Shown here piece after piece: positions 51,234 through 59,282 of a stretch of DNA of 64,000 nt. This stretch comes from Streptomyces monashensis. GTDB taxonomy: Bacteria > Actinomycetota > Actinomycetes > Streptomycetales > Streptomycetaceae. Within the stretch, counting starts at the first letter, position 1. The number at the start of each line of letters is the position of its first letter. A program made the translations under genes and the position numbers. The DNA lies in assembly GCF_001866665.1 (NCBI RefSeq), contig NZ_MLYO01000089.1, positions 1-64,000 of the forward strand, written 5' to 3'. The notes under the pieces are model-generated. The model saw only the letters and a program-made list of their open reading frames with translations. It made no database searches and was not told the DNA's origin.

Positions 51234-51312
51234 AGGACCTGCGCAAGGCGCCGACAACTCCGGGCCCGTCAGTGGTCGTGCTCTCTCAGAGGATGTGAGG
51301 TTGCGCTGAGGT

Positions 51313-51891
51313 TCATGAAGTGGTGCAGCCCATGGCCAGATCGCGGTAGGGCAATTCGACAGTCGGCAGGTCGGCCACGCCGAGCCGTCGCTCGATCGTT
51401 GCCACGGTGTCGGATGCCGTCTCCGGGTCCGCGCTGATGACCTCCGTTTCGACGAAGACGCCGACGCCTGCCACGGTGTCGATGTTCACGCTGACGCTCG
51501 GGTGCTTCGGATGCCGGTAGGCCGCTCGGTGTTTTTTCACCTGGACGAGGCGTCGCATGCCGATGTTCTCCAGCAGCTGGTCGGCCTGCTGTGCCTGGTC
51601 GAAGGCGAGCAGGACGTTCGTCTCCTTCTTGGAGATGACGCCGTCGCTGCTGTGGGTGGCCTCGGCGGACGGGGGCTTGTAGGTGATCTCGCAGAAGTCG
51701 CCGCGGCGCCTGACGCGCAGGCACTCCACCGTCTGCATGTAGTCGACGTCGGGGCGGCTGTAGTACGTGTCCACTTCGGTCACCGGCGCGTCCGGCTGCC
51801 AGCCGAGCCCGGTGAGCATCCGTGCTACGAACGACCCATCGTCTTCATCCGGGAGGCGTCGCTTGCGCTCCACTTCGATGTGCCCGTCCAA
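51313..51891 (-). CDS. CYTH-domain protein (class IV adenylate cyclase/thiamine triphosphatase-like)
   Basis: A 192-aa protein with the CYTH signature ExExK in HIEVERKRRLP (residues 4-14) and repeated charged strands CLRVRRRGDFCEITYKPPS, LVQVKKHRAAYRH and VNIDTVAGVGVFVETEV that line the triphosphate tunnel. It could act on triphosphate compounds. It is the second gene behind the methyltransferase-like gene, 6 bp apart, on a transcript likely controlled by the adjacent GntR protein. Confidence 0.88.
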   Translation of the reverse strand: MDGHIEVERKRRLPDEDDGSFVARMLTGLGWQPDAPVTEVDTYYSRPDVDYMQTVECLRVRRRGDFCEITYKPPSAEATHSSDGVISKKETNVLLAFDQAQQADQLLENIGMRRLVQVKKHRAAYRHPKHPSVSVNIDTVAGVGVFVETEVISADPETASDTVATIERRLGVADLPTVELPYRDLAMGCTTS

Positions 51892-51897
51892 TGCTGG

Positions 51898-53280
51898 TCA
51901 CCCTCCTGAATTGATCGCTGAGTACACGCGGGCCAAGCTGCCCTTGCTGCACCACTGCTGGAGACAGTGCATCCCCTCTGACAACGAACGTGTGTCACCG
52001 ACGGGGATGTTGGTGAAAAGGACCAGTTGCTTGGCGTCGCGGAGGGGGTTGGGCAGTGCGCGCCGCAGGTAGCGGTTGTAGTAGGTGCGGTCGCGGCGCA
52101 GCACGTCGGTCGGCTGCACGGGCATGAGCACGGTGCGCTGGTTCTGGGCCACCTCGGTGGAGTGGACGGCCACGGCCGCGAGCAGGGAGTCCAGCGTCAT
52201 GTACGCGTACGTTTCGCGCCCCTCGCGGGTCACCCAGTTCTGCCAGACCTCCCCGCACTCCCCGTCGCCGTGTTCGGCCAGCGTGAGGAAGGCGTTGAGT
52301 GCGATGTCGGTGCACTCGTCGAAGATGTCCCCGTCGACGGTGTAGTGGTCAATGTACCGCTCGCTCAGAGCGATCAGCATGGACTTCTGGGAGTCGGGGA
52401 GCCAATCGGTGTCTGTCAGCGCGTAGTGGACCCGCTTGTGCCCGCGCCTGGCGTCGATCCAGTCCGCTGCGAGGGGGCCTTCAAGGAACGGCCGGAAGCC
52501 GAGGACGCCCGAGCGCCACACGTGGTCGCGCAGGGTGATGTAGTGCCTCTGCACTTCCCGGAACACCCCGGCAGGGGCAGCGATGACGGCGCTGGTCATC
52601 TCGTCCAGCCTCTCGACGGGGACGATCCGCGAGTCCTGCCGGAACACCATCGGGTCGGAGGCGCTGTGGTAAGGGTGCGTGCCGTGCTCCAGATACTGCG
52701 GGACGAACATCCGCAGGAACCGGAGCCACGACCGTGAGGTGTACGTCTGGAGCGACCCGTCGTGGAGAGACACTCCCTTGACCGCGTACACATCGCGGTA
52801 GGCGAACATGCCGCCCGGGCGGAGGACCGTCGGCAGCGTGCGGATCACCCCATGCAGGCCGGTGTAGCCGCCGGCGTACGAATACACCTCGTGCAGCAGA
52901 GCGGAAGCGCTGATGACGTCGGCCGGCTCGGTAAGCAGTGTTCCCATGTCCTGGGCGAAGCCGGAGACCAACTGACAGGTGCCAACCCGGCTGAAGGCCT
53001 CCACGGCATCCGCCAGCGAGGACGACGTGACACCGGGCACTTCGATGAGAGTGAGGCGCGCGCTCTCGACGTGCGGTTCGCCTAAGGAGAGCTGTGAGGC
53101 CAGGTGGGCGACAGCGGAGCCGCCACCGGGCCCTACCGCAACGACATGGGGACTGGGGTGGCACGTGCGCTTCAGCGCCTGGACGGCGAGGAACGCCTTC
53201 TCCTCACCGTGCGCATTGGCGGCCACGTCGAGGTACCCCGATGCCGTCTTGAGCACTGTCTGGAATTCGGTACTCGACAC
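51898..53280 (-). CDS. Methyltransferase-like protein of unknown function
   Basis: A 460-aa protein starting at GTG 53280 behind CCAGGAGGGATT. Residues 40-170 look like a class I SAM fold: HVVAVGPGGGSAVAHLASQL (glycine-rich loop), VISASALLHEVYSYAGGYTG and TLPTVLRPGGMFAYRDVYAV. The C-terminal 250 residues are a mostly helical region I do not recognise (HYTVDGDIFDECTDIALNAF; DVLRRDRTYYNRYLRRALPN). Not a standard DNA or rRNA methylase. Coupled with the CYTH gene; the joint function is unknown. Confidence 0.65.
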   Translation of the reverse strand: MSSTEFQTVLKTASGYLDVAANAHGEEKAFLAVQALKRTCHPSPHVVAVGPGGGSAVAHLASQLSLGEPHVESARLTLIEVPGVTSSSLADAVEAFSRVGTCQLVSGFAQDMGTLLTEPADVISASALLHEVYSYAGGYTGLHGVIRTLPTVLRPGGMFAYRDVYAVKGVSLHDGSLQTYTSRSWLRFLRMFVPQYLEHGTHPYHSASDPMVFRQDSRIVPVERLDEMTSAVIAAPAGVFREVQRHYITLRDHVWRSGVLGFRPFLEGPLAADWIDARRGHKRVHYALTDTDWLPDSQKSMLIALSERYIDHYTVDGDIFDECTDIALNAFLTLAEHGDGECGEVWQNWVTREGRETYAYMTLDSLLAAVAVHSTEVAQNQRTVLMPVQPTDVLRRDRTYYNRYLRRALPNPLRDAKQLVLFTNIPVGDTRSLSEGMHCLQQWCSKGSLARVYSAINSGG

Positions 53281-53580
53281 AATCCCTCCTGGGATGCGCT
53301 ACCGGGCCCCTCGCGCAGCGCGTTGCGGGGCACAACGGGAGGGGCGTTCATGAGGTGCGACCCTGACCCTGCGGTCGCCATGGGGGTGCGTCAGTCGGAG
53401 ATCCGGGCCGGCCCCGGAGCGTGGACCGGGGCGGGATTCGCGTCGACGCATCCGGGATGAGCAACGAGCGACGGAAGCCGGACTCCTGCCCGGGTTGCCT
53501 AGCTGATGCCGTGTCGGCGGTAAGCGCCACTGGGCTTCTTGGTCCGGCACGAGGGCCTCCGAAGCGAAGACGAGAGTCGT

Positions 53581-53594
53581 CATCTCCAGAGATG
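53581..53594. promoter_or_regulatory. GntR-type operator site 1
   Basis: CATCTCCAGAGATG, an imperfect copy of the 16-bp palindrome at 53638; about 300 bp upstream of the methyltransferase-like gene. Confidence 0.65.
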
Positions 53595-53637
53595 TCAGGC
53601 CGCCTCAGTTAAGCGCACCGCATCGAGTCTTCGCAAC

Positions 53638-53653
53638 ACATCTCTAGAGATGT
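53638..53653. promoter_or_regulatory. GntR-type operator site 2 (perfect palindrome)
   Basis: ACATCTCTAGAGATGT, a perfect 16-bp palindrome, between two related copies. Likely the high-affinity site of the downstream GntR protein. Confidence 0.8.
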
Positions 53654-53714
53654 ATCGGAGTGCTTACTCAAAGGGGTCTGCCTGTCGACTGGGGCGTGGG
53701 ATCTCTGATGCCTA

Positions 53715-53730
53715 GGATGTCTAGAGATGA
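53715..53730. promoter_or_regulatory. GntR-type operator site 3
   Basis: GGATGTCTAGAGATGA shares the TCTAGAGATG half of site 2 and lies 17 bp before the GntR start, overlapping its likely promoter; suggests autoregulation. Confidence 0.65.
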
Positions 53731-53746
53731 TCGAAGGAGAGGTCTG

Positions 53747-54505
53747 ATGAGCAGCCGGGAGACGGGGCGGCAGCCCAAGTACCAGCGGATCGCCGCAGAG
53801 CTACGGGCGGCTGTCGAAGCCGGTCGGTATCGGCCCGGGGACCGGCTGCCCGGCGAGAACGACCTGATGGCCGATTACGGCGTCGCCCGGATGACGGCGC
53901 GGCAGGCGCTGGGCGTGCTCCAGGCCGAAGGCATCGCGGAGGCCCGCAAGGGGGCCGGGGTGTTCGTCCGGGATTTCAGGCCCATCAGGCGGCGGGGGAT
54001 CGAGCGGCTCGCGCGTACGCAGTGGGGCGAGGGACGCTCCATCTGGTCAGCGGACATCGGGGCCCGGGAACTGGTCGTCGACTCGGTCGAGGTGACGGAA
54101 GGGCCGGCGTCGGCTGTCGTGGCGGCGGTCATGGGCCTGGGCGAGGGCGCCCTCGTCTGTGTGCGTCGGCGCCGCTTCGTGCTCGACGGCAAGCCGGTGC
54201 TGCTGTCCACCTCGTCTCTGCCGGCCGACCTCGTCACCGGTACGCCGATCACAGAACCGGAGACCGGGCCCGGCGGTACGTACGCGAGGCTCGCGGAGCT
54301 GGGGCACGGGCCCGTCCGCTTCCGCGAGGAGATCCGGTCCCGGATGCCGGGCCAGGGCGAGGCCGAGCGGCTGGCGCTCCCGGCAGGTGTGCCCGTCATG
54401 CTGATCGTGCGCACCGCCTACGACGCGGAGGGGCTGGTAGTCGAGGTGAACGAGATGACGCTGGACTCGTCGGCGTATGTGCTGGAGTACGACTTCGAGG
54501 CCTGA
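53747..54505 (+). CDS. GntR-family regulator with UTRA domain (HutC type)
   Basis: A 252-aa protein. Winged-helix domain at residues 9-75 (YQRIAAELRAAVEAGRYRPG, then MTARQALGVLQAEGIAEARK) and UTRA ligand domain (VCVRRRRFVLDGKPVLLSTS; LMIRTAYDAEG-like end MLIVRTAYDAEGLVVEVNEM). ATG 53747 has GAAGGAGAGGTCTG upstream. It likely represses itself and the divergent methyltransferase-like/CYTH operon through the three palindromes. Confidence 0.92.
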   Translation: MSSRETGRQPKYQRIAAELRAAVEAGRYRPGDRLPGENDLMADYGVARMTARQALGVLQAEGIAEARKGAGVFVRDFRPIRRRGIERLARTQWGEGRSIWSADIGARELVVDSVEVTEGPASAVVAAVMGLGEGALVCVRRRRFVLDGKPVLLSTSSLPADLVTGTPITEPETGPGGTYARLAELGHGPVRFREEIRSRMPGQGEAERLALPAGVPVMLIVRTAYDAEGLVVEVNEMTLDSSAYVLEYDFEA

Positions 54506-54513
54506 GATGTGAA

Positions 54514-54543
54514 CGCGCCAGGGGTCCGTGGGCCCCTGGCGCG
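54514..54543 (+). terminator. Terminator after the GntR gene
   Basis: An 11-bp perfect inverted repeat (54514-54524 with 54533-54543, 8-base loop), between the convergent GntR and glycosyltransferase genes. Confidence 0.85.
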
Positions 54544-54568
54544 GGTGGTGCGGTCGGTGAGCGGTGCT

Positions 54569-56821
54569 TTAGTTCAGGTCCGACGGATCCAGGCGGTAGA
54601 GCGTGGACTGGTTCGTGGTCGAGGCGGCCGAGGACGACGTCTCCGACCCGGAGGCCGACGCCGAACTCTTGCTGTACGCGCTCTCCTTCACCAGCGTGCC
54701 GTGCTTCTTCACCCAGGCCGTGACCTCGGAGGACACGCTGTTGGTGGAGCCGCCAGGGCCACCGCCCATCATGCCGCCGCCGAGCTGGATGTAGTGCAGC
54801 TCGCCCCTCTTGACCAGCTCCTCCAGCTTGGCGACGGTCATCGCCTGGTCGGTGCCGGTGAAGCCCCACATGGAGATGACGGGCACCTTCGCGCTCAGCT
54901 CGATCGAGGCCGCGCTCTGCGAGTTGGAGACCGCGAGCAGCCAGGTGGCGCCGTCCCGGTGCTTCTTCAGGTAGGCGACGAGGTCGCTGTCCGCGCCGCC
55001 CATGCCGCCGCCCATGGCGCCCCGCATACGGCCGTTTCCGGTCGCACCGGCCGGTGCGCCACCGGCCTCGGCGCCGGTGCCGGTGCCGGTCGGGGGCGTG
55101 CCGCCCGTCTCGGAGTTGCGGCCGCCCTGCCCGCCCGCACCGGGGAAGCCGCCGCTCGGCATGCCGCCGTCGGGCATCTCGCCGTTCGCCGAGCCGCCGG
55201 GGAAGCCGCCCCCCGCCGCCGCGTTCCGGCCGCCGCCCGGCATCTCGCCGCCGCCCGGGAAACCGCCCCGGCCGCGGCCCCCGCCCATGCCGCCGAAGCC
55301 GCCTCCCGTCGAGGGCCCGGCCGTCGGGTTCACGCCGCCCATGCCGCCGCCCGAGCCGGACGGCACCGACCAGGCGTACGCCGCCGGGCCCGCGAGCGCC
55401 GCGATCACGGCCGCCGTCACGGAGGCCGCCAGCAGGCGGGCGCGGCCCGCGGAGCGGGACAGGAGCAGGCCCACGATCGCCGCCGCCATCAGCACGCCCA
55501 CCGTCGGCCACAGCCAGGTGTTCCAGCCGGACGCGCGGCGCAGCAGGACCACGGCCCAGACCGCCGTGACCGCGAGAGCGGCCGGCAGGACCCACACCCA
55601 GCGCCTGTCGGCGCGGAACGCGCGCAGCAGCAGTACGCCACCGCCGCCGCACAGCGCGGCGATGCCGGGCGCGAGGGCGGTCGTGTAGTACGGGTGCATC
55701 GTGCCCTCGGCGGTCGCGAAGGTGACGTAGTGCAGGACCGTCCAGCCGCCCCAGAGGACGAGCGCGGCCCGGGTGAGGTCGGTGCGCGGGGCGCGGCCGC
55801 ACAGGATCAGGCCGCAGACGAGGGCGAGCAGCGCGAACGGGATCAGCCAGGAGATCTGGCCGCCGAGGATGTCGTTGAACATCCGGCCGAGGCCCGCGGA
55901 GCCGGAGAAGCCGCCTCCGCCGCCCCCACCCCCGCCGCCGTTGCCCTCGCCGCCGAAGATCCGGCCGAGGCCGTTGTAGCCCATGATCAGGTTCCAGGCG
56001 GTGCCGTCGGTCGAACCGCCGATGTACGGCCGCTCGGAGGCGGGGACCAGGGAGACGGCGATCGCCCACCAGAAGCCGGCGACCGCGAGGACCACGCCCG
56101 CGATCAGCAGGTTCACGATCCGCTTCACGAGCGTCGGGCGCGCCGCGAGCAGGTAGACCGCGAAGACGGCGGGCAGTGCGATGTAACCGGCCAGCATCTT
56201 CGTGTTGAAGGCGAGGCCGAAGCAGACCGCCGAGCCGAGCAGCGGCAGCAGCCTGCCGGTGCGCGTGGCGCGCAGGGCGAGCGCCGCGCCGCCGACCATC
56301 AGCAGGACGAGGATCGTGTCGGGGTTGTTGTCCCGGTTGATCGCGACCGTGATCGGGGTCAGGGCCAGCACCAGTGCGGCCACGGCGGCTGCCGCGTGCC
56401 CGAACGTCCGCTTCACGGAGGAGTGCAGGATCCAGATCGCGCCGAGCCCGGCCGCGACCTCCGGCAGCATCATCTGCCAGGTGCCGAAGCCGAGGATCCG
56501 GCACGACAGGCTCATGACCATGTCGGCGAAGGGCGGCTTGTCGACGGTGAGGAAGTTGCCCGCGTCGAGCGAGCCGAAGAACCAGGCCTTCCAGTTCTGG
56601 GTGCCGCTGTAGATGGCCGCGCTGTAGAAGCTGTTGAGGCTGGAGCCGGAGAGGTTCCAGGTGTACAGCACGGCCGCGAGCAGCATGATCGCGAGCAGCG
56701 CGGGCAGCGACCAGCGCGGCGCGCGCTCCGGACCGGTGTCCGGCGGGGTCGGCGTCGGGGACGGCGGACCCGGGGTCGCCGTCATGGCGTGGGGGAGGGG
56801 ATCGGTGGCAGATGTCACCAC
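54569..56821 (-). CDS. Membrane glycosyltransferase, GT39/ArnT-like (PMT family)
   Basis: A 750-aa protein. The N-terminal GT39 part has about 11 membrane segments from residue 38, with the conserved acidic loop (NFLTVDKPPFADMVMSLSCR) that bears the catalytic Asp. A Gly/Pro/Met-rich low-complexity linker (about residues 490-590) precedes a soluble C-terminal domain (GADSDLVAYLKKHRDGATWL; VISMWGFTGTDQAMTVAKLEE; LHYIQLGGGM). It would transfer a sugar from a polyprenyl-phosphate donor outside the membrane. GTG 56821 or the next codon is the start. The 3' part contains the right copy of the 27-bp repeat. Confidence 0.9.
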   Translation of the reverse strand: MVTSATDPLPHAMTATPGPPSPTPTPPDTGPERAPRWSLPALLAIMLLAAVLYTWNLSGSSLNSFYSAAIYSGTQNWKAWFFGSLDAGNFLTVDKPPFADMVMSLSCRILGFGTWQMMLPEVAAGLGAIWILHSSVKRTFGHAAAAVAALVLALTPITVAINRDNNPDTILVLLMVGGAALALRATRTGRLLPLLGSAVCFGLAFNTKMLAGYIALPAVFAVYLLAARPTLVKRIVNLLIAGVVLAVAGFWWAIAVSLVPASERPYIGGSTDGTAWNLIMGYNGLGRIFGGEGNGGGGGGGGGGFSGSAGLGRMFNDILGGQISWLIPFALLALVCGLILCGRAPRTDLTRAALVLWGGWTVLHYVTFATAEGTMHPYYTTALAPGIAALCGGGGVLLLRAFRADRRWVWVLPAALAVTAVWAVVLLRRASGWNTWLWPTVGVLMAAAIVGLLLSRSAGRARLLAASVTAAVIAALAGPAAYAWSVPSGSGGGMGGVNPTAGPSTGGGFGGMGGGRGRGGFPGGGEMPGGGRNAAAGGGFPGGSANGEMPDGGMPSGGFPGAGGQGGRNSETGGTPPTGTGTGAEAGGAPAGATGNGRMRGAMGGGMGGADSDLVAYLKKHRDGATWLLAVSNSQSAASIELSAKVPVISMWGFTGTDQAMTVAKLEELVKRGELHYIQLGGGMMGGGPGGSTNSVSSEVTAWVKKHGTLVKESAYSKSSASASGSETSSSAASTTNQSTLYRLDPSDLN
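54773..54799 (-). repeat. 27-bp direct repeat, right copy, inside the GT39 gene
   Basis: Encodes LHYIQLGGG on the minus strand (C-terminal domain of the glycosyltransferase). Identical to 51207-51233, 3566 bp to the left; together they bracket the CYTH/methyltransferase/GntR island. Confidence 0.9.
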
Positions 56822-56948
56822 TGCACCCTGCAGACCGGCGATGGGTACGCGCTGTGCCGTACCTGGGGGGAAGCTGTGGGTCTGCGCCCCTTCGGGGACT
56901 CGGCGGCGCCCCCTTTGACGCTGCCGAGTCTGTATTCGTCGCCGTTGC

Positions 56949-57149
56949 TCAGACGTGAGCGTCCTTCGCCAGGGTGACGAAGTCGGACCAGGCGTGGGCG
57001 GTGAGGCTCAGCGCCGGGCCGTTGGGGTTCTTGGTGTCGCGGACGGGGACCAGGCCGCGGGTGGCGGCGAGGTTGGTGGCGACCTCGATGCAGGCGCCGC
57101 CGTTGCTGCTGTACGAGGACGTGAACCACTGCGGGGCTTCGGTCGTCAC
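56949..57149 (-). CDS. DUF397 protein
   Basis: A 66-aa DUF397 member (WFTSSYSSNGGACIEVATNL, VPVRDTKNPNGPALSLTAHAW, SDFVTLAKD). These small proteins pair with XRE/DUF5753 regulators in Streptomyces (the Scr1/BldB-like pairs). The start overlaps the stop of the XRE gene by 4 bp, so the two are translated together. Confidence 0.95.
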   Translation of the reverse strand: MTTEAPQWFTSSYSSNGGACIEVATNLAATRGLVPVRDTKNPNGPALSLTAHAWSDFVTLAKDAHV

Positions 57150-57973
57150 GGATTGCCCTTTCGTAACTGGCTGATCATGGCCACAGAGGCCGCTTGTGAG
57201 AGCGATTCGGCCTGCAACTGATGGTAGGCCCGCAGTAGGGGCTGAACGAACCCGATATCCCGCTCCAGTCGGCCCTGCAGCACGGACTCGGCGTACGCGA
57301 CATTGGACCGGTCGGGCAGCGTCAACAAGTGGACGGGGAGATCGAACGCCCGGCGCTCACCGAGATCGTACGGCGCCACCTGGAGGACTGTGGAAGGCAG
57401 TTCGGCGAACGCGATCAGCCGGTCCAGTTGGGCCGTCATGACCTCGGGACCGCCCACGACTCGCCGGAGGCAGCCCTCGTCCAGGACCGCGTAGACCATG
57501 GGCGTCGGTGTGCGTTCCAGGGCCGCCTGGCGCTCCGCGAGCTTCGACAGCCGTTCCTCTGCCTGGAATTCCGAGATGGCACCTCGCCGTACTTCACCCG
57601 TGGTGACGGCGGCGGCGTACTCCGGGGTCTGGAGCAGCCCGGGAACGATGGTCAGCTCGAAGAGGCGGATCTCGGTCGCCTGGACCTCCTTCTCCACGAA
57701 GTCCGGGAACCCGTCCAGCAGCGCCGTCTCCCGTACGGCCTTCTCCTGGCGGGCGAGCAGGCTGCCCGTGCCCAGCGCGTCGTCAGCCTTCTTCGCGAAG
57801 CGACGAGTTGGAGAGCGGCGGCCAACTTCTACGGCCGAGATGTGCGTGCCCGAGTACCCCATCCGCAAGCCCAGCTCGTCCTGGGTCCAGCCGCGTTCGT
57901 CCCGCAGCCTGCGCAACCGTTCCCCGAACGCGTCGAGGGGTGACTTTTCGGGGTTCAACTCTTTTCGGTTCAA
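57146..57973 (-). CDS. XRE-family regulator with DUF5753 (Scr1-like)
   Basis: A 275-aa protein: helix-turn-helix at residues 12-68 (FGERLRRLRDERGWTQDELG, then YSGTHISAVEVGRRSP) and the DUF5753 C-terminal domain (FELTIVPGLLQTPEYAAAVT; VLDEGCLRRVVGGPEVMTAQ). Forms the usual antagonistic pair with DUF397. Divergent from the next small genes, 106 bp away. Confidence 0.93.
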   Translation of the reverse strand: MNRKELNPEKSPLDAFGERLRRLRDERGWTQDELGLRMGYSGTHISAVEVGRRSPTRRFAKKADDALGTGSLLARQEKAVRETALLDGFPDFVEKEVQATEIRLFELTIVPGLLQTPEYAAAVTTGEVRRGAISEFQAEERLSKLAERQAALERTPTPMVYAVLDEGCLRRVVGGPEVMTAQLDRLIAFAELPSTVLQVAPYDLGERRAFDLPVHLLTLPDRSNVAYAESVLQGRLERDIGFVQPLLRAYHQLQAESLSQAASVAMISQLRKGNP

Positions 57974-58079
57974 CGGCTACCTTCCAACTCCCCGTGCAAG
58001 CCCCGCAAGTTGAAGACACCCCGACTATAGGCCACGCTGAACTCGCTTGGTAGTCATACCGCTACGGAGAGGAGTTCCC

Positions 58080-58340
58080 ATGTCGGAATTTGCCCGGAAT
58101 CAGGTAGAAGCCTTCCCCAAGTGCCACGGGTCGCTCGTGGAGTTACGGGAAGCCTTGGCCGGCGCCGGTGTCTCCCTTCCCGGCCTCCGCCTCGACCCGG
58201 CGTCCTTCGGCGACGGGGACGGGATCCCTCTCTTCGACCTCGGCCGCTGCAACATGACCAACGCGGCTCGACTGGTCGAAGCGCTACGGAGGGGAGCGTC
58301 GCCGCCCGGATCAACCAGCGCAAGGGAGTTGACGACATGA
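58080..58340 (+). CDS. Small hypothetical protein, first of an overlapping trio
   Basis: An 86-aa protein starting at ATG 58080 behind GGAGAGGAGTTCCC. SLVELREALAGAGVSLPGLR and CNMTNAARLVEALRRG suggest a helical protein. It is divergent from the XRE/DUF397 pair, an arrangement I have often seen for small regulators of unknown role. Its stop overlaps the next start (ATGA). Confidence 0.65.
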   Translation: MSEFARNQVEAFPKCHGSLVELREALAGAGVSLPGLRLDPASFGDGDGIPLFDLGRCNMTNAARLVEALRRGASPPGSTSARELTT

Positions 58341-58522
58341 GTCTCCGTATCACCCGCTTCCTCAAGTCGCCGCTGCTACGGCGGCACAGGCCGACCGGCC
58401 ACGGAACCGGACTCCGGCCCCCGCGGCCGCAACGGCCCCCGCAGCCGCCGCTCCCCGCCCGCGTGCCCGGCATCGGCATGGGGTCGTGCGGGATGCCGCC
58501 CGCCGGGGAGGTGGCCCGGTGA
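58337..58522 (+). CDS. Proline/arginine-rich small protein
   Basis: A 61-aa basic protein (LKSPLLRRHRPTGHGTGLRP, PPQPPLPARVPG). Starts in a 4-bp overlap with the preceding gene and its stop overlaps the next start, so it fits a coupled trio. Low complexity; a non-functional reading frame is possible. Confidence 0.45.
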   Translation: MSLRITRFLKSPLLRRHRPTGHGTGLRPPRPQRPPQPPLPARVPGIGMGSCGMPPAGEVAR

Positions 58523-58806
58523 GCGGCGGCACCACCGCGCGCCTGCTGCCCTGGGCGGGGGCGGAGGGCAAGCCCTGCTATCTCGTGACCGACGGCACCG
58601 GGCCTCTCTCCGAGGTGGCCGACACCATCGAGAGCGTGCAGCTCGGCATGGCGGCCGATCTGCTCGGCCACGCCGCCGACTTGATGGCCGACCACCGGGC
58701 GACATCCGCCCAGCTACGGTTCCTGCTCGCCAGGATGCGCGAGGCGTTGACCGACGTGCACCGGATCGCCGCCAGCCGGGGTGCCCGCCTCGCGGAGCGG
58801 AACTGA
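58519..58806 (+). CDS. Small helical hypothetical protein
   Basis: A 95-aa protein starting at GTG 58519 overlapping the previous stop. PLSEVADTIESVQLGMAADL, LGHAADLMADHRATSAQLRF and LLARMREALTDVHRIAASRG are amphipathic helices. Position suggests a partner of the XRE/DUF397 system; function unknown. Confidence 0.65.
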   Translation: MSGGTTARLLPWAGAEGKPCYLVTDGTGPLSEVADTIESVQLGMAADLLGHAADLMADHRATSAQLRFLLARMREALTDVHRIAASRGARLAERN

Positions 58807-58818
58807 AGCCCTCCGGCA

Positions 58819-59190
58819 TCAGGGCAGCAGGTCGGCGAAGTCCTCTTTGAACTCGGCCAGCTGGGCCTCGTACCCCGCGACGAAATCCGGGCGGCGGTCG
58901 TCGCCGAGGGTGCCCGTGGGAGGGAGCGGGCCCCGCTCCAGGAGGTCGGGCAGTGAACGGAACACCGCCGTTGCCGCCTTCCAGCGCGCGTCATCGCGCG
59001 TGCGGGCCCGCAGCAGGGCGTCGTACGGATTCGACTTCAGGTCGTCGATGCGCTGTGCCGGGACGAACTTGCCCGTGAAGGCGTCCGCGTCGGGCAGGGG
59101 CTCACCCGGATCCGCGAGCGAGCGCAGCACCGCCACCGTCGCGAACAGCCGCCCCCACCGTCTGACGTGACTCTCATTCACCGTCGGCAT
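58819..59190 (-). CDS. Hypothetical protein
   Basis: A 123-aa protein starting at ATG 59190 (MPTVNESHVRRWGRLFATVA). Helical, with PDADAFTGKFVPAQRIDDLK, YDALLRARTRDDARWKAATA and a C-terminal AEFKEDFADLLP. No domain recognised. Convergent with the trio. Confidence 0.6.
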   Translation of the reverse strand: MPTVNESHVRRWGRLFATVAVLRSLADPGEPLPDADAFTGKFVPAQRIDDLKSNPYDALLRARTRDDARWKAATAVFRSLPDLLERGPLPPTGTLGDDRRPDFVAGYEAQLAEFKEDFADLLP

Positions 59191-59282
59191 GGGCGGATCA
59201 TTACCACCTTCCGAACTCTTCGAACTTCCTCGATGCGGCCAGGTGTGCAACCATCCGGCCGTCCCGGCGAGTCAACTGGGGC

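Larger units (their letters stand above)
53281..53746. other. Divergent regulatory region with GntR-type palindromes, no gene
   Basis: A 466-bp spacer between the methyltransferase-like gene and the GntR gene. It holds the palindromes annotated separately; frames within it lack codon bias or ribosome sites, so I call no gene. Confidence 0.6.

Noticed and set aside
53299..53583. Possible small genes in the 53.3-53.6 kb gap
   Set aside because: No consistent codon bias, no ribosome site, and Arg/Pro/Ser-rich translation; the region is better explained by operators.
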